DNA of 60,432 nt from Microcaldota archaeon (GCA_021799635.1 JAJZAB010000004.1:1-60432), one strand, 5' to 3'; counted from the stretch's first letter, positions 26,604 through 36,089 are shown. Notes: generated by a model not told the origin, from the sequence alone. Numbers and translations: made by a program.

Positions 26604-28358
26604 ATGCGCAGCATAATTGTTGCTTTATTTTTTGCTCTGACGCTCCTATACATAGCACAGCAACTCACGCTGCCTAACGCACAGAGCGTGGCTATAAATC
26701 CGAGCGCAACGCAGAACCTAGACCTTGGCCAGTTTGTTAACTTCATAGCATTGGCGACAGGGTTCCACGGCCCCCCTCCAACTTACCAGTGGTATGAAGG
26801 AGTGAGCTCAACATGCACCAGCGACGCCCTCATAACAGGCGCCGTAGGCGGTGCCTATACCTACAAGCCAACTGCTACTGGGACTACGTACATATGCACG
26901 AGCGCCTCGAGCGGCGGCGTTACGGTTTACTCGAACACCGTGGAAGTAGTAACGAACCCGGCTCTGTCTACCCCAGCCGCATATCCATCTTCTGCGACAT
27001 ACGTCCCAGGCCAGGTCATAAACATAATAGTCCAGCCTTCCGGAGGCACCCCTCCGTACAACTACCAGTGGTTCAACGCAACTTCAGGTCCCGGAACGTT
27101 AATACCCGGTGCTACATCGTCAACATTCTCTGAAACTGCAGGAGGAGCAATAAAAACGTTCAAATACTACGCCAGGGTTACTGACAGCGCAACCGCCCCG
27201 GAGCTTGCCATATCCCCGCAGTCGTCTGTTGTGGTAAGCAACACGCCGCCGCTGCAGACGTTGAACTGCATAGTCACTGGCACAATGCTTTCCTTTGGCC
27301 AGTGCATTTCTTACATGATTCCCCTAGCCCTTATAGGCCTAATGCTGTCACTGGCGCTCATAGCGCTTGCTTACATGATTGGCGAGATACTTGATATGGG
27401 CGGGCTGAAGGGTTGGTACAAGAATGAGCTGAAGGAGACAGCAAAGAGCGCGCTTCTCATAGTTATAATAATATCATCACTAGTTATACTAAGTTCCATA
27501 GCAGCTAGCCTGGCCGGCGCGGCAGCGGCGACTGGCACCCCAACCGACATATACACCAACCTTGGCGGACTATACAACGTAGTGAACAGTAGCTACCTCA
27601 CTAGCCAGCGAAACATAGCCTCTACAGCTTATAGCGAGATGGTAGACCTGGACATAGGGCTAGGTGCAGTTAAGGGAATCGCTATATCCACATGGATACC
27701 ATTCCCAATACTTCCTCCACCCCTTCCCATATTCGGATCTACGCAGTTCGGCTCTTCAGAGCCCATATACGTTAGCACAATACTTAGCTCTAAGGGATCT
27801 CCCAATACCTCCTTCGTTAACGACGCAATAATGATAATCGCCCTGCCGGTATACATAATAATGCAGGTCCAGGCAGATGCGCTGTGGTCAATAATAGAAA
27901 TTGGCATGCTTATATTCATACCGGTAGGTATACTGCTCAGGGCGCTCCCGTTAATGAGGGCGCTGGGAGGCGCGCTGGTTGCAATCGGCATAGGAATCGG
28001 GCTCATATACCCAGCCGTACTTGTCGGGTTCAACATGCCGGTGTCAAGCTACTTCCAAGCAGTTTCCCCGCCAGCCGGCAGTGGATGCTCAATCCCCGGC
28101 TTTGGAGGTATCCTTGGGAGTGTTGTAAGCATTGCGTGCGGATATCTAGGAGGTATTGTAGGCTTGGGTTCTGGCTTTGCAAGCGTCGGCAGCGTGTATT
28201 ATGCAATAAACCTGGTGCTTGCATACGAGTTCGACCTTATAATACAGTTCCTTCTGTTCGTGATTGATATAATTATAATTATTACACTGGTTAGTAACAT
28301 AGCGAAGATGCTTGGAGGCAGCCTGCGCCTAGGAATAGGCAACATCAAATTGATATAG
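26604..28358 (+). CDS. VirB6/TrbL-like membrane protein A with two Ig-like ectodomains
   Basis: 584 aa. ATG 26604 is preferred over TTG 26595 because GAGG lies directly upstream and a signal peptide then begins MRSIIVALFFALTLLYIAQQ. Two Ig-like modules follow (about 30-115 and 118-215), each with the Cys/Trp or Tyr-Gln-Trp pattern (TYQWYEG, YNYQWFN). From about residue 230 come seven or so helices. YMIGEILDMGG and LKGWYKNELKETAKSALLI form the conserved N-proximal block, and RALPLMRALGGALVAIGIG followed by YP (about 445-468) is the block shared with the five following genes. It is the first of six tandem paralogues; the Ig domains are unique to it and may contact a partner cell or the pilus. 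Confidence 0.7.
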   Translation: MRSIIVALFFALTLLYIAQQLTLPNAQSVAINPSATQNLDLGQFVNFIALATGFHGPPPTYQWYEGVSSTCTSDALITGAVGGAYTYKPTATGTTYICTSASSGGVTVYSNTVEVVTNPALSTPAAYPSSATYVPGQVINIIVQPSGGTPPYNYQWFNATSGPGTLIPGATSSTFSETAGGAIKTFKYYARVTDSATAPELAISPQSSVVVSNTPPLQTLNCIVTGTMLSFGQCISYMIPLALIGLMLSLALIALAYMIGEILDMGGLKGWYKNELKETAKSALLIVIIISSLVILSSIAASLAGAAAATGTPTDIYTNLGGLYNVVNSSYLTSQRNIASTAYSEMVDLDIGLGAVKGIAISTWIPFPILPPPLPIFGSTQFGSSEPIYVSTILSSKGSPNTSFVNDAIMIIALPVYIIMQVQADALWSIIEIGMLIFIPVGILLRALPLMRALGGALVAIGIGIGLIYPAVLVGFNMPVSSYFQAVSPPAGSGCSIPGFGGILGSVVSIACGYLGGIVGLGSGFASVGSVYYAINLVLAYEFDLIIQFLLFVIDIIIIITLVSNIAKMLGGSLRLGIGNIKLI

Positions 28359-28366
28359 TGGATTGA

Positions 28367-29533
28367 ATGATAGGTGCACCAATACTGAACAACTGCGCCA
28401 TATACGGCGCCTCAAACTATACCAACAACTGGCTCGGCATAAACTACCTTGTCATACTGGCCGGACTCTTTCTTGTCGCATTTATTTACATGATATCAAA
28501 GTTCATGCCGGCGAACATGAAGGCCAGGATAGTGTCAATGACAAGAGTTGAGCTGGTGGAGCTGTTCACCTCAGCGCTCATAATAGTAGTCCTGCTTTTC
28601 TTTGCTTCTGCAGTGTGCAATATATCTTCAACTCTAAGCTATCAGGCTACAGGATCATCATACAGCCCTTTTATTTACAGTGATTTCTACATAGGAAACC
28701 TTACCTTCAACACCGGGCTGAAACTCCTTTCGCAGGTATATACTCTATCAATAGGATTCGCGATTGATGGAAGGCTTCTTACCGCAGTTTCAAACTTTCT
28801 GTCAACACTTGTATCCGCCCCGGAACAGTCCGGCATAATCCAGATAACATTTCCATTCGGGTACGACCTTGGGGTTTTATACAATTCCGTAAGCACGCTG
28901 TTCCTGGACTTCCTGGCCCCGATTGTAGTGGCAGCCCTCGGCACCCTTTTCGTACAGTGGATATCAATCCCGCTAATACAGGCCACGGCGTTCGTTGTGG
29001 TACTTCCAATAGCGATAATAATGCGCTCTCTACCTCTCTCTGGAGCCGGAGGAGGGCTCAGGAGCGCCTCAAACGCAGTACTTGCCATAGCGGTAGCTGC
29101 ATACCTCATATACCCGCTTACAATATCCTTTGATCCATGCATGATATCATGGATATACGGTAACAGCAGCTGCATAGCAGCTCCAAACTATTCTGCGCCG
29201 TATATTCCTTCGTACCAGCTGAATACCCTTACACCCGGAGTCCTGTCGGCCATCTCTTCAAACAGCACGGCCAGGACAGGGATAGCCGGTATATCAACAC
29301 CAATGATAAATTCATTCATAGGAACCGCTTTCGATGCAGGAATAGGCGCAGTAGATCCATACACCCTGCTGTCCTCCACGCAGACAATGATAATATACAT
29401 ATCGCAGTTCATTTTCCAGGGCGTGATACTATTTGCGCTCGACATAACAATTACGATAGGATTTGCATTCGGCCTGTCAAAGGCGCTGGATGCCGGCCTC
29501 GGGGGGCAGTCGCCCTTCTGGAGCAACATATAG
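28367..29533 (+). CDS. VirB6/TrbL-like membrane protein B
   Basis: 388 aa, about seven helices. The N-proximal block reads YMISKFMPANMKAR and then TRVELVELFTSALIIVVLL. The central block is RSLPLSGAGGGLRSASNAV followed by YP (about 219-245), the most diverged of the six because TR is replaced by SG. Extracellular loops contain sequons and pairs of cysteines. There is no obvious cleavable signal peptide. It starts nine bases after the previous stop (spacer contains GTGG) and ends eight bases before the next ATG. Role inferred: inner-membrane channel component of a T4SS-like complex. Confidence 0.7.
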   Translation: MIGAPILNNCAIYGASNYTNNWLGINYLVILAGLFLVAFIYMISKFMPANMKARIVSMTRVELVELFTSALIIVVLLFFASAVCNISSTLSYQATGSSYSPFIYSDFYIGNLTFNTGLKLLSQVYTLSIGFAIDGRLLTAVSNFLSTLVSAPEQSGIIQITFPFGYDLGVLYNSVSTLFLDFLAPIVVAALGTLFVQWISIPLIQATAFVVVLPIAIIMRSLPLSGAGGGLRSASNAVLAIAVAAYLIYPLTISFDPCMISWIYGNSSCIAAPNYSAPYIPSYQLNTLTPGVLSAISSNSTARTGIAGISTPMINSFIGTAFDAGIGAVDPYTLLSSTQTMIIYISQFIFQGVILFALDITITIGFAFGLSKALDAGLGGQSPFWSNI

Positions 29534-29540
29534 TGTTTTT

Positions 29541-30980
29541 ATGATACCGTACAACAGCCTGATAGCACTTCCGGCCCTCGCTGTAGCTACATCCAGCTTC
29601 CCAGCCGCGCAGGCAGCCCTCATGCCGCTTGTTGTCGCAGCCTTGCTGCTTGACACTGTAATCATATCAGTATGGTACATGCTTGGCATAATACTGAACA
29701 ACTCCACTGTAAAAATATCTGCAAGGGGTGAATTCTACCAGCTGCTTGGAACCGCCATACTAATTGCAATACTGCTTTCGATTTTCCTGATATTCTCGCA
29801 GACCTTCTTCTCCCTGCTCAACTCATCAAGCACAGCCGGTGGGCTGATGAGCAATTCTACACTCGGCACCATGTGCAGCAATATAGAAAGCACTACGAAG
29901 GTAAATGCGCTGACCAGCGGCGGACTGCTAGGCACAATATGCTCCTACATAACCGGCAGGGCAGACAGCCTTACATACAGGATGGGATATCCGCTAGCTG
30001 CATCTGACGTGATAATCGCAAACCTTACCAACCAGACAGCTTTCAACCTAAATAATCTTTTTATAGTTGACTCCTACCTGGGCTTCCTTTCAAAGCTATC
30101 TCCTACATTTAGCATATGCATATCTGGTGAGGTGGACTCTCCAGTGTGCTTAGTCCCACTACCTATTCCACCTCCTGCCTTTGATTCTACACTTTCTGCT
30201 ACCCCATACGCCGGGTTCGACCTTGTATACAAAGGGTTTTCCTCTCTAGGCGCGCTGATGACCCTATCATTCGAGTCATTCATAGTGCAGCTTGGCCTTT
30301 CCACAATGTTCCTTTTCATATGGCCAGCGCTGCTATTTGTTGGCATAGTTCTAAGGGCCACGTTCTTCACCAGGAAGATCGGTGGGCTTTTCATAGCAAT
30401 TGCAATAGGAGCTATAATATTCTACCCGTTGGTATTCTCCATCCAATACCTCACCCTGGGAAGGGGGCTGGGCAACATAACAGGGTTTGGAAATGTGATA
30501 TCTGCAAACCCAAATTCCATTTCATCAATATATGGATTCAACAGCATAACATCCAATTCCCTTACAGCCATACCAGGATACACCCCAAACTTCTATGTCG
30601 AACCTGCTTTCAACAACATAGCATATTCAACGGGCTGCTGGCCTGGAGGGTCGTCCTCGGTCCCGTCTGACGGAGCGCTGGGCGCGGAAGTGACTGACAT
30701 CGGAGAACTTCAAATTCCTTTTGTATCACTTGTAGAATTGTTGTCATCGCTTTACGGGTCATTTGTCTCCGGGTATCCAAGCATGTCTCTGACCTTCCAG
30801 TGCACCGCCTCCCAGGCTCAGAATACCCTATTTGCCTTCTTGAACGCTTACGGTATATACGGAATATCTGCATACCTGCTGCCAATCCTCAACATACTTA
30901 TAGTAGTATCAGCTATAATAGGTCTCTCTGGGCTGCTAGGAGGAGATACGCAGCTCGCCGGGCTCAGTAAATTGATTTAG
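29541..30980 (+). CDS. VirB6/TrbL-like membrane protein C
   Basis: 479 aa. The start is ATG 29541, seven bases after the upstream TAG; the open frame extends back into gene B but that part is a shadow. The N-proximal block is WYMLGIILNNSTVKISARGE and then FYQLLGTAILIAILL. The shared central block is RATFFTRKIGGLFIAIAIG followed by FYP (about 272-293). It has long extracellular loops with four or more cysteines and many Ser/Asn, the longest of the set. Hydrophobic segments give about seven helices. The C-terminus ends GGDTQLAGLSKLI, similar in style to the ends of A, D and F (GG or GS, then L). Confidence 0.7.
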   Translation: MIPYNSLIALPALAVATSSFPAAQAALMPLVVAALLLDTVIISVWYMLGIILNNSTVKISARGEFYQLLGTAILIAILLSIFLIFSQTFFSLLNSSSTAGGLMSNSTLGTMCSNIESTTKVNALTSGGLLGTICSYITGRADSLTYRMGYPLAASDVIIANLTNQTAFNLNNLFIVDSYLGFLSKLSPTFSICISGEVDSPVCLVPLPIPPPAFDSTLSATPYAGFDLVYKGFSSLGALMTLSFESFIVQLGLSTMFLFIWPALLFVGIVLRATFFTRKIGGLFIAIAIGAIIFYPLVFSIQYLTLGRGLGNITGFGNVISANPNSISSIYGFNSITSNSLTAIPGYTPNFYVEPAFNNIAYSTGCWPGGSSSVPSDGALGAEVTDIGELQIPFVSLVELLSSLYGSFVSGYPSMSLTFQCTASQAQNTLFAFLNAYGIYGISAYLLPILNILIVVSAIIGLSGLLGGDTQLAGLSKLI

Positions 30981-30989
30981 TTGGTTTGG

Positions 30990-32093
30990 ATGAACATTAA
31001 ATTTGCCAGAAAGAAAAATGTGCTTGGGTGCGCCCTGTCCGTGCTCATAGCCATGGCTCTTCTGGTGCAGGCACCAGGAGCAGTAACCACTCAATCGCAG
31101 ACCTTCTGCTCTTCCATACTTCCCCCTGGTCCAGGCCCGGCCCTGTCAAACTACGCGTCTCTGGATGGGCTTGTTGGTATATCTCTTCTAATACTACTTA
31201 CAATGTCTGTAATAGCAGGTATTGTTTACGTAATCGGCTCTTCTTTCAGGATAAACAGCCTTGTCAGGTTCAGCAAGCAGGAGGTTGGCGAGATAATATT
31301 GACTGCAATCATAGTGCTAATATTTATAGGCACTTTTGCAATAGGCGGAGCCTTCAAGCCGCCCAAGATAATAACCATAACCGGCGCTTACAATGAAAAT
31401 GTGTTCATATATGACTGCGGGTACCTCGCCAATTCTTCAATCTCCCTAATCCCGCTTTACTTTGATGTGCTCATTGGCCAGGATATGATAAACCTCCTGT
31501 CATCACTTAAAATTACTGTAATGCCAGAGGATTTTGGATTTTCTGACACCCCTCTCTCTGGATATAGCGTTGCTGCTTCTGCGACCGGAGTTGTCCTAAA
31601 TTTCAGCGTGGTTTTAACCGGGCTGCTGGTAGCTACGGCCGTGCTGCTTGGCATATTCTATGCACTACTGCCTATTTTCCTCTTTGCAGGCATAATACTG
31701 AGAACCCTACCGTTTACCAGGGCTGCAGGTGGGGCATTCCTAGGACTTTTCATCGCATTCTACATATTTTTCCCAAACATACTGCACTTCACGCTTACCA
31801 CGCTGCCGACTCCTCCGCTTATACTCACCCCACCGTCCAACGTTCTCAACGGCATACTAAGCAATATCACAAACTTTGTAAATATTATTTCAACATTTGG
31901 TGCTATACTATCCTCTACTCTCTCCCCAACCGCCTTGCTTTCGACAGTTATAGGCATACTTGTTGATAACATCTATGCTGCCTTTGCTGCAATAATCTCA
32001 CTAATATTATCATTCGACTTTATGGAAACGATGGGCGACCTTCTTGGGTCCCCAAGCCTGCAATCCGGCAATACCCTGAAGAGGCTGTTATAA
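30990..32093 (+). CDS. VirB6/TrbL-like membrane protein D
   Basis: 367 aa from ATG 30990 (TTG 30981 is the alternative). The N-terminus MNIKFARKKNVLGCALSVLI leads a signal peptide ending near APGAV. The N-proximal block is VYVIGSSFRINSLVRFSKQE and then VGEIILTAIIVLIFI. The shared block is RTLPFTRAAGGAFLGLFIA followed by FFP (about 238-258). Its stop overlaps the next start (TAATG), so translation is coupled. The two cysteines near 43 and 145 may form an extracellular disulfide. Confidence 0.7.
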   Translation: MNIKFARKKNVLGCALSVLIAMALLVQAPGAVTTQSQTFCSSILPPGPGPALSNYASLDGLVGISLLILLTMSVIAGIVYVIGSSFRINSLVRFSKQEVGEIILTAIIVLIFIGTFAIGGAFKPPKIITITGAYNENVFIYDCGYLANSSISLIPLYFDVLIGQDMINLLSSLKITVMPEDFGFSDTPLSGYSVAASATGVVLNFSVVLTGLLVATAVLLGIFYALLPIFLFAGIILRTLPFTRAAGGAFLGLFIAFYIFFPNILHFTLTTLPTPPLILTPPSNVLNGILSNITNFVNIISTFGAILSSTLSPTALLSTVIGILVDNIYAAFAAIISLILSFDFMETMGDLLGSPSLQSGNTLKRLL

Positions 32094-33172
32094 TGATCCC
32101 AAAAAAAATTTTGACTATTGCAATCATCCTCGCCGCGCTTGCATCAAGCAATGGTATAATAGTCCCAGGAGCCGCAACCCAAGGCTACGGCACCGCGGCA
32201 CTGCAGCTGCTCCCAATAGATATACACACGTGGATACCCATAGCCCTGCTCATTGTACTACTGATAACCATAATAGCAGCATTCATCTACATGCTTAGCG
32301 GAATAATAGGAAGCCAGAATGTCAGGGCGTGGTCCCTGGGTCAGGTAAATGAGGCATTCGTCTCCCTGATATTCCTGCTCATATTCGCCTTCTTCACCTA
32401 CCTTTTCTTCATCAACCCACAGGGCCCCTTCGGGGCCCTGGGTCTGATCCCGCCTGGCTGTACTGGATCTAGCGTAAATACAATATACACCCTATCTGCT
32501 TGCGATATAAACGCCTTCACCACAGACGCATTCACAATGACCCAGGTGGTGTTCTTTACCGGTTACTTTGCCGGAATATCTAGCGGGATCAACGCAGGGT
32601 TTTCAGCTCCGGGAATTCCAGGCATAAGCGCAAGCGTATTGCTATCAAGTTTCGTGCCAAGCTCAGCAGAGTCAATACTTGGCACAATGTTCAGCGCACT
32701 GCTGTTCATGCTCGTGCTCAACCAGGTGCAGGTCCTATTCATAAGCGCCGCCCTGTTATTCTTATCGCTGTTCATGGTGATAGGTCTGATAGCCAGGACT
32801 TTCGGCATAACCCGAAGCTTTGGAGGAATAATGATAGCTTTCGGCCTTGGCCTCGGCCTGGTGTACCCTCTGCTTGTCACAATAAGCTACGGATTCATAC
32901 TCAATGGCATAGGCACCCTAAACTTCTCCGGGCTGCTGGTTGAACTCACGGGGCTTGTGGCTGAGCTGTTCTTCACCATACTAACCTCAGTTACCTCAGG
33001 GTCCGCGTATTTGCTGCCAAACAACTTTATACTTCCGCTTGCATACGTAATAGCAGGCCTGACATTTATACCATTTATAAACTTCACCATACTAGAGACG
33101 TTCGTCAGCGACTTTTCGAAGGCACTTGGCCAGCAGGTCAGCTTCCTATCGTTGATATCTACACTATTGTGA
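32093..33172 (+). CDS. VirB6/TrbL-like membrane protein E
   Basis: 359 aa. Signal-like N-terminus MIPKKILTIAIILAALASSN. The N-proximal block is IYMLSGIIGSQNVRAWSLGQ and then VNEAFVSLIFLLIF. The shared block is RTFGITRSFGGIMIAFGLG followed by VYP (about 235-256). Two cysteines bracket a loop of about 18 residues (PPGCTG to ACDIN), probably extracellular. It begins inside the stop codon of D and is followed four bases later by F, so D-E-F form the tightest part of the array. Confidence 0.7.
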   Translation: MIPKKILTIAIILAALASSNGIIVPGAATQGYGTAALQLLPIDIHTWIPIALLIVLLITIIAAFIYMLSGIIGSQNVRAWSLGQVNEAFVSLIFLLIFAFFTYLFFINPQGPFGALGLIPPGCTGSSVNTIYTLSACDINAFTTDAFTMTQVVFFTGYFAGISSGINAGFSAPGIPGISASVLLSSFVPSSAESILGTMFSALLFMLVLNQVQVLFISAALLFLSLFMVIGLIARTFGITRSFGGIMIAFGLGLGLVYPLLVTISYGFILNGIGTLNFSGLLVELTGLVAELFFTILTSVTSGSAYLLPNNFILPLAYVIAGLTFIPFINFTILETFVSDFSKALGQQVSFLSLISTLL

Positions 33173-33176
33173 TCCC

Positions 33177-34328
33177 ATGGCGTGGAAATATAAAACGGCA
33201 ACACTGTTCTTCGTTCTTACAGTGTTTTTGCTAGCCCCGCCCGGCATTAAAATAGTTAATTCCGCAAGCGCGTCCATAAACATAGGGTACGTTGTTTTTG
33301 CCAGCGCCTCCGCCTGTGGCCTCCTTCCGTCTTCCTTCGCCGCAAATGTGCTCTCCGACGCGCCGTGGTACTGCCCCATAAACGGTCAGATTTATACAGC
33401 GTGGGCCAATGACCTGCCGTTTGTGCTTTTCGTAGTGCTGCTCGCTTTTATGATAGCCTCTATTATATTCATGGTAGGAGTTGCGCTAAGGGACAACAAG
33501 ATAAGGAATTTTGGAATCGGCGAACTCTACGAGGCAACCGCCAGCGCAATAATAGTGGTGTTTTTCCTTTACGTATGCGCAATAGTGTTCGGAATAACGC
33601 CTGCAATACTCGTCGGAGCCATAAACCCATATCCGGTAGCGTTCAATCTTATACTTTCGACAATAAACTCAGCCGAGGCAGTATACCAATCAATATTCGG
33701 GGTATACCTTACAGATATGTTTTATGTATCTATAAACACGCAGCTTAGCGTGTACGGTCTAAACCTTAACGGAATCTCAAGCACCATAACAAGTATATAC
33801 ACGCTATATCTTGAGGTGTTCGTAATACAGCCATCCGCAGTCATCGCCACCTTCCTTGTAGATGGGATAGCCGCGCTATACAGCGAGTACTACCTAATAG
33901 TATTTTTTGCAGTCGCCTCGATACCGGCCTTCGTTATACCTGGCGTAGTGCTGAGGGCCATCCTACCCACCAGGGCGCTGGGCGGAGTACTGATGGCCAT
34001 TGGCATAGGATTCTACCTCGTAATGCCGACAATGTTTGCCGTAGCCTATTATTTCACAGCCCCGCAGATACTCCACCAGCTTGCAACTGCAAATTCACAG
34101 CTCAACAGATGGGGAACAGGCTCTGGAGCTGAGACCAACGGCCTGTCTCCCTCGGCCCCGCTGCCGCTAGCCCTGCAAAGCGTGCAGTCAGCGCTGTCCT
34201 CTTTCTGGCTCATGATACTTTTCTACCCGGTGCTGATAATAGCAGTAGCATACGCCTTCATAAGCCAGCTTGCCAATTTCCTTGGCGGAGCCAGCAACAT
34301 TTCTGGCAGGATTAGAAGTTTTATATAG
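33177..34328 (+). CDS. VirB6/TrbL-like membrane protein F
   Basis: 383 aa. Signal-like N-terminus with a cleavable look (ending near NSASA). The N-proximal block is IFMVGVALRDNKIRNFGIGE and then LYEATASAIIVVFFL. The shared block is RAILPTRALGGVLMAIGIG followed by VMP (about 259-281). The last helix is followed by FLGGASNISGRIRSFI, resembling the C-terminus of A (MLGGSLRLGIG). It closes the six-gene array; the next gene has its own TATA box. Confidence 0.7.
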   Translation: MAWKYKTATLFFVLTVFLLAPPGIKIVNSASASINIGYVVFASASACGLLPSSFAANVLSDAPWYCPINGQIYTAWANDLPFVLFVVLLAFMIASIIFMVGVALRDNKIRNFGIGELYEATASAIIVVFFLYVCAIVFGITPAILVGAINPYPVAFNLILSTINSAEAVYQSIFGVYLTDMFYVSINTQLSVYGLNLNGISSTITSIYTLYLEVFVIQPSAVIATFLVDGIAALYSEYYLIVFFAVASIPAFVIPGVVLRAILPTRALGGVLMAIGIGFYLVMPTMFAVAYYFTAPQILHQLATANSQLNRWGTGSGAETNGLSPSAPLPLALQSVQSALSSFWLMILFYPVLIIAVAYAFISQLANFLGGASNISGRIRSFI

Positions 34329-34339
34329 CATTGTGCTCA

Positions 34340-34350
34340 TATAAATATAA
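34340..34350 (+). promoter_or_regulatory. TATA box before the VirB3/VirB4N-like pair
   Basis: tataaatataa lies about 25-35 bases before ATG 34374, so the transcript is nearly leaderless. It starts a second transcription unit within the transfer locus. Confidence 0.5.
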
Positions 34351-34373
34351 AATAGAATTGCGTATTGGTTTTT

Positions 34374-35210
34374 ATGAACCCTAAAATATTCATGTTTTTG
34401 GGACTTCTTGGCGTGTCGATAGCCCTTCTAATAATAGCGCTAGCCGTACCACTGTCCATACTCCCATCTCCGATAAAGATACTGATACTGGCCCTATCCC
34501 TATTATTTGACATACTGGCGTTCTCATCCAGGCACTATTCCTATATAATAATGCCTGCCCTGCAGCAGAGAAGCAAGAGGATTGTGCTAAGCAACGAGGA
34601 GCCGTACTGGATGTCAACCTCTGAGGATTCTATAATAAAGAGGGAAAAGGGCTATTTTATAGCCTCTGTGTATATAAGTATACCAATATACCGTTCCGCA
34701 ACTGAAATGACCGATCTTGAGAAAGTTGATTTTTCAAGGCAGGCCAGCAAGCTCATAGGGGTAAGCAGGGATCCGGTGAGGTTTACCACAGAGATGTACC
34801 TGATGAACAAGGATGCGTACCTGCAGATACTCAGGGATGCAATAAGCGCCGCAGAAAACGATCAAGCAAGGCTTATGCAGCAGAAATCAACCGACCCGGA
34901 GGAGCTCGACATGGTAAAGGGCAAGCTCGCGATGTGGAAAAACATATTTGACAACGTAAGCAAGGTGCAGTCTCTTGAGCTTACGTCTTATGTCACAGTG
35001 TCAGCCGAAGGCCTGAAGGAATACGAGGCCGTGAGCCTGGCACAGCAGAAGGCCAGAGAGATGATGTCGGGCATAGCTTCCATACTGGGCGTGACGCCTA
35101 GTATAATAACTGGCAAGGACATACTTAAGTTTGTTGAACCTGAATACCTAATACCTTTCTCAACAATAACCGAGCAGATAAACAAGAACATAGAGGAAGA
35201 GGTGATATGA
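34374..35210 (+). CDS. Two-helix membrane protein with cytosolic VirB4 N-domain-like region (copy 1)
   Basis: 278 aa from ATG 34374. Two helices (residues about 4-50) are followed by a cytosolic domain: IIKREKGYFIASVYISIPIY, a helical middle (YLQILRDAISAAENDQARLM, then a charged coiled stretch), and a beta strand ELTSYVTVSAEG leading to EYEAVSLAQQKAREMMSGI. The order of two helices, beta-rich start, long helices and a second beta unit recalls PrgI/VirB3 plus the N-terminal domain of VirB4/TraC, here detached from the ATPase. The next gene has the same plan. GATATGA joins it closely to that gene. Assignment is by architecture only. Confidence 0.55.
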   Translation: MNPKIFMFLGLLGVSIALLIIALAVPLSILPSPIKILILALSLLFDILAFSSRHYSYIIMPALQQRSKRIVLSNEEPYWMSTSEDSIIKREKGYFIASVYISIPIYRSATEMTDLEKVDFSRQASKLIGVSRDPVRFTTEMYLMNKDAYLQILRDAISAAENDQARLMQQKSTDPEELDMVKGKLAMWKNIFDNVSKVQSLELTSYVTVSAEGLKEYEAVSLAQQKAREMMSGIASILGVTPSIITGKDILKFVEPEYLIPFSTITEQINKNIEEEVI

Positions 35211-36044
35211 GTGGACGAAGAAGAGATAATGTACCTTGCCTTTTCGCTTCTCGTTGTGCTAATAGTGTTTGCCTTCCTTTCCTCTTTTGGGAAAGGGTGG
35301 TCACTGCTGGCGGCAATACTGGCAGTCATAACCGCTGTTATAATAATTATGATAAACTGGGCTGACTTCATCATATTCCCGTTTTTTACCAAGACGTTCG
35401 GAATTACGTTCCAGCCTGCGCGCGACTACAACATAATAAAGACCCAGGACGCAATAGTAAAAAACGTAAACGGGCTGTTCTACGCCACCGGCTTCCTCAC
35501 CGCAAACGTCTTCTCCTACTCTTTCAAGGAGGAACAGAACGATCAGGATATAGAGTCTAAGCTTCTTGCAGCGCCAGACAACTGGGAGAAGGCTGTGATG
35601 AGCACCAACTTCCCGTTCAAGTTTCACGTCCTGTCGGCCGGAAATGACATACAGCAGGTAAGGGATGAGTTTGAGGGCAAGAGAAGCTATCAGGAATTCC
35701 AACTCTCAAGGATGCAGCAAAAGGAGGGTGCGGCCAACGAGTCAGCCATAACCGAAATAAGGAGGAACATCAGTGTGATACAGGCAAAAATAGACAGAAT
35801 TTCAAGGGGCGAGAAGCCGGTATCCTCAATAATGTACATAGAGACCACTGCAGTGGGGGTTAGCGAAAAGGCTGCGGTTGACAACCTCACGGCGCAGATA
35901 AAGCAGCTGCAAATATCGATGAGTTCCCTGGACCTGCAGATCAGCAGGGTTGTAGGCCGAGAGCTATATCTGCTGTTCAAGTTTAACTTTTCGCTTCCGT
36001 GGAGCATAAAGGAGGTAGAATCGCAGTTCTCCAAGGAAGGCTAA
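35211..36044 (+). CDS. Two-helix membrane protein with cytosolic VirB4 N-domain-like region (copy 2)
   Basis: 277 aa with a GTG start at 35211, directly after the upstream stop. Two helices (about 6-50) precede a cytosolic domain with DAIVKNVNGLFYATGFLTAN, FPFKFHVLSAG, a coiled coil (EIRRNISVIQAKIDRISRGE), the strand SSIMYIETTAVGVSEKAA and a last helix pair. The central NxVxGLFYATGF strand matches IKREKGYFIASV in the previous protein in position and pattern, so the two genes look like an ancient duplication. Both precede the VirB4-like ATPase and plausibly anchor it to the membrane channel. That is inference. Confidence 0.55.
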   Translation: MDEEEIMYLAFSLLVVLIVFAFLSSFGKGWSLLAAILAVITAVIIIMINWADFIIFPFFTKTFGITFQPARDYNIIKTQDAIVKNVNGLFYATGFLTANVFSYSFKEEQNDQDIESKLLAAPDNWEKAVMSTNFPFKFHVLSAGNDIQQVRDEFEGKRSYQEFQLSRMQQKEGAANESAITEIRRNISVIQAKIDRISRGEKPVSSIMYIETTAVGVSEKAAVDNLTAQIKQLQISMSSLDLQISRVVGRELYLLFKFNFSLPWSIKEVESQFSKEG

Positions 36045-36051
36045 ACATAAG

Positions 36052-36060
36052 TTATATAAA
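36052..36060 (+). promoter_or_regulatory. TATA box of the VirB4-like ATPase gene
   Basis: ttatataaa lies about 30-38 bases before ATG 36090. A third promoter in the locus would let the ATPase be expressed separately from the channel genes. Confidence 0.5.
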
Positions 36061-36089
36061 ATAAAAGACAGAATGTAATAGTGGTTTGA

